A stretch of 9,120 nt of DNA from Desulfomicrobium sp. (lineage in GTDB: Bacteria > Desulfobacterota > Desulfovibrionia > Desulfovibrionales > Desulfomicrobiaceae). Made by a program: the position numbers and the translations under genes. Location: assembly GCA_003542385.1 (NCBI GenBank), contig DPKT01000331.1:1-9120 (forward strand). The letters are read 5' to 3'. Shown piece by piece: positions 5,863-9,120 of the stretch; position 1 is the first letter of the stretch; each line of letters starts with the position of its first letter. The notes beneath the pieces are model-generated. The model was not told the origin of the DNA. It did no database searches and saw only the letters and a list, made by a program, of their open reading frames with translations.

Positions 5863-7625
5863 GTGAATTCCCCTTTCAACCAGCCGAAGCAGAGGTTGTG
5901 GACGATTCGTTTGACGGCCTTGACGGCGTTGTCGTCATAGAATGCGCTGTGCTCCTTCTGGTTGACCCGGCCGGTTGCTTCCCTTCGTTCCCCGCCAGGA
6001 CCCTCCCAGTATGGCAGAAGGTGCACGTTAGGTCCCCAGCCTGACAGGTCAGGCTTAATGCCGGTCGCCGAACCAAGGGGGACAGTGCCGTCGCCCAAAT
6101 GGGTGGAACTGCCGCCGGGGCGGTCGACAACATCCTCGCCGGCTTCGGAAATGCGAAGCTGGTACAGACGCAACCCCTCCGCGGTGATTCTCCGGCGGAT
6201 GTCGGCAAGGCGCGCATCCAGGGGCACGATTTCGCCCAGCGACCCGTCCTGCTTTCGCCAGCGGAATTCGCGGTATTTCCCGAAGCCTTGCCGGTCGGCG
6301 TCCTTGACCTCCCTCAGAAACGTCGCATTCTGGGCTGAGGCGCGGGACGTGTTGAAGGCAAGGTGTGTGTTCGCAAAGTGCTGAAACGAGGCAGTCTCGA
6401 GGATGAACTTGGTGATGTCCTTAGCCAGCCAGCAGACCTCGCTGACAGTCTTATTCCCGCCGCTGCTGAAAAGCTGGACCGTTCTGGGATGGCAATATGA
6501 GCCGATGATTTCATGGAATTCTTTGGCCTTAAAGAGGTGCTTCCTTAAATTCCAGGCAATACTCTTTTCTATCGCCGTGCGATCCCCTCCTGATATGTCG
6601 CCCTTAAGCGAGCGTTCTATGATCTCCGGCCCTTCAGCCTTGGGCTGGAACCATTCCCCATGAATCATACCCCAGAAATCCCGGTGAGCGCTTTTGAGAT
6701 AGATGTCCTGATACGGGTCTCCGCTTTGGGGATAGGATGAAAACCGCTCCGGGTCATCGAGATCCTGGATATGCAGCCAGGCGGGTGAGCCGTGGTTGGT
6801 ACGGTAGAACTGGTTGGGCAGGAGCTGCAATGCGGCGGGCGAGTGCGGGAAGATGGCGGTAATGTGGGGCCCATCGGAGCCGAGGACCCGGCTGATGGCC
6901 CAGTTGAGGATGCCTCCGCCGGTGCCGGCGATCTGGCGATGATAGGCGTCGGGCGCGCCGTGCACAGGTTGGGCGCCATGCACGACGCCCAACACTCTCT
7001 CGGCCAGGGCCGCCCCGCCTTCTCCCGCCAGGGCGTAACGGGACACCAGCCCGCCCATGGAGTGGGTCACGATGATGATCTTGTCCGCCTTGATATCAGC
7101 AATGAATTGTTGGAGCCGTTTCCCTGTCGTACGGTTGGATTCGACCCAATCGTACCCGAAAGCATAGACCGGCAGGTCTAGAAGCTTCTTCAACGGGGTG
7201 TTCCAAGTTTGAAGATCGCCGAGCAGCTTGCCGTAGCAGTCCCAGGAGATGCCTGGCCATCCCCGTTCCCGCGCCTTGGGATAACCCTTGTAGGGGTCGG
7301 CACCGCCTTGGGTCATCACCTTACGGCCTTTTCCGAAAATGAGTTCGTGGCGTTTTGGCGGAGTGGCAAAGAGGTAGGCGCCCATGACAAGCGTGTCATC
7401 GGGATCCCAGATTGCTGAATTCTCGAGATCGGCCAGCCGCGAAGCCATGATGCCGGGGACCACGACGATGGCCACGGTCTGGCGCTTGACCCTAAAGACA
7501 TGGGTGCGGTTCACCTCGCAGCTGACGACCAGGGTGGGTTGCAGCATCTCCTGGGGCGTCTTTTTGTGGATGATGGGGTTGATGTAGCGCGCTTTGGCCG
7601 GTTTCGGCCTGACCTGGGTTTTCAT
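5859..7625 (-). CDS. tle4: Tle4-like T6SS phospholipase effector (alpha/beta hydrolase)
   Basis: This 588-aa alpha/beta-hydrolase has an LCAT/Tle4-like arrangement and is the likely antibacterial toxin of the operon. Tle effectors hydrolyse membrane phospholipids after T6SS delivery to the target's periplasm. The first core strand and oxyanion loop read VAIVVVPGIMASRL (51-64). The nucleophile elbow is VTHSMGGLVSRYA (186-198), with Ser189 and Thr in place of the first Gly of GxSxG. GDGTVP at 511-516 offers the acid (Asp512), and EHSAFYDD at 558-565 offers His559. About 320 residues separate the serine from the acid, leaving room for large lid or cap insertions. There is no signal peptide or membrane segment, as expected of T6SS cargo carried by VgrG. 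The start at 7625 overlaps the preceding stop by 4 nt. GC falls from about 62% near the N-terminal coding part to about 45-48% in the middle and C-terminal part. An ordinary cytoplasmic lipase is less likely given the VgrG, DUF4123 and Tli4 neighbours. Confidence 0.83.
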   Translation of the reverse strand: MKTQVRPKPAKARYINPIIHKKTPQEMLQPTLVVSCEVNRTHVFRVKRQTVAIVVVPGIMASRLADLENSAIWDPDDTLVMGAYLFATPPKRHELIFGKGRKVMTQGGADPYKGYPKARERGWPGISWDCYGKLLGDLQTWNTPLKKLLDLPVYAFGYDWVESNRTTGKRLQQFIADIKADKIIIVTHSMGGLVSRYALAGEGGAALAERVLGVVHGAQPVHGAPDAYHRQIAGTGGGILNWAISRVLGSDGPHITAIFPHSPAALQLLPNQFYRTNHGSPAWLHIQDLDDPERFSSYPQSGDPYQDIYLKSAHRDFWGMIHGEWFQPKAEGPEIIERSLKGDISGGDRTAIEKSIAWNLRKHLFKAKEFHEIIGSYCHPRTVQLFSSGGNKTVSEVCWLAKDITKFILETASFQHFANTHLAFNTSRASAQNATFLREVKDADRQGFGKYREFRWRKQDGSLGEIVPLDARLADIRRRITAEGLRLYQLRISEAGEDVVDRPGGSSTHLGDGTVPLGSATGIKPDLSGWGPNVHLLPYWEGPGGERREATGRVNQKEHSAFYDDNAVKAVKRIVHNLCFGWLKGEFT

Positions 7626-7945
7626 GGCAGCACCTGTTCATAGGCGGGTTCGGCGAGCATGGCCACGGTGGCTTCGATGTCCGGACAGCAGTAATACGTG
7701 AGCATGATGTCGTTCACGGGGGCTCCTTGTTCGTCGAGCCAGACGACGTTACGGAGCAAGGCCAGACGATGGCCGTCCCTGGCGCTTCCGGAAGCCGGGA
7801 AGAACGAGTGCCACTCCGGGCCGGTCCCGGCCGGCATCCTCCCGTCCTGTTCATAGCCGTCGGACGACTCGCCGCCCTGTGACTCCAGCACGAAGGCGAT
7901 CCAATACTGTTTGGGACAAGTCAGACAGGTTGGCGGTTCAGCCAT
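7622..7945 (-). CDS. Small unrecognised T6SS-operon protein, 107 aa
   Basis: I do not recognise this family. The 107-aa product begins MAEPPTCLTC and ends AYEQVLP. It has a CxxC pair at residues 7-10 and adjacent cysteines at 86-87, which could form a metal site or disulfides. There is no signal peptide or transmembrane segment. The middle looks like short beta strands (YWIAFVLES near 14-22, LALLRNVVWLDE near 61-72, NDIMLTYYCC near 78-87). The ATG at 7945 is chosen because an AAGGAG site sits six bases upstream; a longer reading to 8065 would add a Pro-rich segment overlapping the adaptor gene. It overlaps the adaptor by 8 nt and the lipase by 4 nt. Its position between DUF4123 adaptor and effector suggests a co-chaperone, effector accessory subunit or second immunity factor; this is inference from context only. 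Confidence 0.8.
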   Translation of the reverse strand: MAEPPTCLTCPKQYWIAFVLESQGGESSDGYEQDGRMPAGTGPEWHSFFPASGSARDGHRLALLRNVVWLDEQGAPVNDIMLTYYCCPDIEATVAMLAEPAYEQVLP

Positions 7946-8858
7946 GAGCATCTCCTTGGGTGCAGATTGTAAGCATGGCGGCGACGGCAGCGTCCTCATC
8001 CATGGTCCGGGCTGCAAAGGGCCTGAGTCCGGGCATGGTGTCGACGTCGGGGAAGGATTCGCCATGAAGCAGACAGCAGCGGACGAACAGTTCCAGGGAA
8101 CGCTCGCCGTTCAGCCCCAGGGCCAAGCCCCGATCCACGTGGCGGACGGCGAAGGCCAGGAGGGATTCACCATCCGGCAAGGCGGCCGGACCCGTTTCCG
8201 GTTCGTCGCCGTAGAGGGTGAAGACGATGTTGCGTGCGACGGTTCGAGCGCGTCCGTCCCGGAAGATTTCGTCGTGCCGGGAACTGAACAGGTACCACGG
8301 GCACTGGCGAGCGGTTGACGTCCCGAACGGTGCATGAGGCGGATCCTGGCGGTCGATGAGGACCCAGGATTCTTCTTCCGTTCGAGTCAGGACTCGCCGG
8401 ACCGGACCCAGAAGCAAGGGAACCTCCTCGGGCATGGCTTCGCAGATGCGGCTCAGGATGCGGCCGTCCCAGATCCGGAAAATGACATCCTCCCCGCCGG
8501 CCTTCACCAGCAAAAGACTGCGCAGATGAGCCAGGACCTCTCCGGCCGGCGCGTCAGACGCCAGGATCATGCCCCAGCCCGGCGGGTCGTGGCTTTCGAG
8601 CCAGGTCAGCATGGCGGTGCCAGACCTCACGGCGGCGAAGCGGGGGGAGAGTTCGTGCATGTGCTCAAGGGGCGAGTCGAGGAAGAGCAGGTTTTTTTCC
8701 GAATCGGGGTCCGTAGAATAGAGTTGCTGGATGGCCTGAGGATGACAGCCTGGATCGAGGACGAGCCAGGCGCCCCACCCCCTGCTCTGCGCGTCGTCAA
8801 GAGCGGGGCCTGGGCTCGGGATTTTCGTCATCGCGCTGCCCAAGGGCATGTCATGCAT
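7938..8858 (-). CDS. DUF4123 T6SS effector adaptor (Tap/TEC-like)
   Basis: This 306-aa DUF4123 protein belongs to the family of cytoplasmic chaperone-adaptors that bind both a VgrG C-terminus and a cognate effector to load it on the T6SS spike. The DUF4123 domain covers about residues 27-150: a start strand WGAWLVLDPG (28-37), a DSPLEHM loop with SPRFA (71-75), then ESHDPPGWGMILASDA (88-103), LRSLLLVKAGGEDVIFRIWD (112-131) and GRILSRI (132-138). The C-terminal part (about 225-290) has an LAFAVRHVDRGLALGLNGER helix followed by FVRCCLLHGESF, a helical motif seen in the C-termini of T6SS adaptors, likely the effector-specific part. The ATG at 8858 is preferred, with GAGG six bases upstream and an 8-nt overlap with vgrG; ATGs at residues 4 and 10 are weaker alternatives. 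The next gene overlaps its end by 8 nt. Confidence 0.87.
   Translation of the reverse strand: MHDMPLGSAMTKIPSPGPALDDAQSRGWGAWLVLDPGCHPQAIQQLYSTDPDSEKNLLFLDSPLEHMHELSPRFAAVRSGTAMLTWLESHDPPGWGMILASDAPAGEVLAHLRSLLLVKAGGEDVIFRIWDGRILSRICEAMPEEVPLLLGPVRRVLTRTEEESWVLIDRQDPPHAPFGTSTARQCPWYLFSSRHDEIFRDGRARTVARNIVFTLYGDEPETGPAALPDGESLLAFAVRHVDRGLALGLNGERSLELFVRCCLLHGESFPDVDTMPGLRPFAARTMDEDAAVAAMLTICTQGDAHG
7952..7957 (-). promoter_or_regulatory. Shine-Dalgarno deciding the start of the 107-aa gene
   Basis: The minus strand reads AAGGAG, six bases before the ATG at 7945 and inside the end of the DUF4123 gene. It selects this ATG over an upstream in-frame ATG at 8065. Confidence 0.8.
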
Positions 8859-9120
8859 TCTCGGCCTCGCTTTGCTGGGGGCATCTCTTCATGATCGGCT
8901 GGATCAGATACCGGGCCTGTGCATAGACGACGGCCTGACAGAAGGGCATCAGGCCTTCCTCCGGCACGAGGCTGTCCAAGGGCAACAGCGGCTTCGCCCC
9001 CGTGCCCGAGCCCGGGCTGCCGCCGGAGTTGATCCTGACCTTGGCTCCGACAATGCTCACCCCCGAGGGGTCGAGCTTGATGAAGCTGCCGCCGGCCTTG
9101 ACGGTCAATTCCGTTCCGGC
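8851..9120 (-). CDS. vgrG: VgrG T6SS spike protein, C-terminal fragment, runs off right edge
   Basis: Only the last 89 residues are in the window; the frame stays open to the right edge, so the true start lies outside. The opening TVKAGGSFIKLDPSGV and the following VRINSGGSPGSGTG are the hallmark end of the VgrG gp5-like beta-helix (DUF2345 region). VgrG trimers form the tip of the T6SS tube and carry cargo. After the beta-helix signature is a tail of about 48 residues (AKPLLPLDSL to SEAENA), with a predicted helix around CQAVVYAQARYLIQPIMKR. Such tails are typical docking sites for DUF4123 adaptors. The stop lies within the next gene's first codons (8-nt overlap). High GC, about 68% in a sampled line, matches the chromosomal backbone. 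Confidence 0.93.
   Translation of the reverse strand, partial: AGTELTVKAGGSFIKLDPSGVSIVGAKVRINSGGSPGSGTGAKPLLPLDSLVPEEGLMPFCQAVVYAQARYLIQPIMKRCPQQSEAENA

Noticed and set aside
7946..8065. Longer form of the 107-aa protein starting at 8065
   Set aside because: The extra 40 residues are Pro/Ser-rich and overlap the adaptor gene by over 100 nt, while the ATG at 7945 has an ideal Shine-Dalgarno.
1..9120. CRISPR arrays, tRNA or rRNA genes, insertion sequences, attachment sites
   Set aside because: Looked for by eye; no spaced direct repeats, transposase, tRNA-like cloverleaf or rRNA sequence was found.

Overview
The window looks like a chromosome segment of a high-GC Gram-negative bacterium. The best guess is a Desulfovibrio-like member of the Desulfobacterota. 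This rests on the strong G/C third-position bias, the periplasmic and type VI secretion (T6SS) genes (two-membrane envelope), and the resemblance of the YcaO and MoaE-like proteins to those I recall from Desulfovibrionaceae. The lineage is an inference; there is no rRNA or marker gene.

Left edge (1-814, minus): the N-terminal 271 residues of a HerA/YjgR-type (DUF853) ATPase, cut off by the window. A 180-bp divergent intergenic region (815-994) follows, with one candidate minus-strand promoter.

Left-centre (995-4775, plus): a compact three-gene operon. It holds a YcaO-domain protein with a C-terminal TPR half, a small MoaE-like (molybdopterin synthase catalytic subunit-like) protein, and a periplasmic glucan biosynthesis protein G (OpgG) with a Sec signal peptide. 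The gaps are 10 and 15 nt, and a strong intrinsic terminator follows at 4740-4775. No opgH follows opgG here.

Right half (9120 down to 4804, minus): a tightly overlapping T6SS cargo operon. In order of transcription it encodes the C-terminus of a VgrG spike, a DUF4123 adaptor, an unrecognised 107-aa protein with CxxC and CC cysteine pairs, a 588-aa Tle4-like alpha/beta-hydrolase phospholipase effector, and a membrane-anchored Tli4-like immunity protein. Overlaps are 8, 8, 4 and 4 nt, so the five genes are almost certainly co-transcribed and translationally coupled. The inferred logic is that DUF4123 loads the lipase on the VgrG tail, the lipase attacks membrane lipids in the neighbouring cell, and the Tli4-like protein guards the producer's periplasm. 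GC content is high in vgrG and the adaptor and falls in the lipase C-terminus and immunity gene, suggesting a swapped-in cargo cassette.

The least explained items are the 107-aa protein between adaptor and effector, and the pairing of a YcaO-TPR enzyme with a MoaE-like protein whose C-terminal lysine motif is altered.
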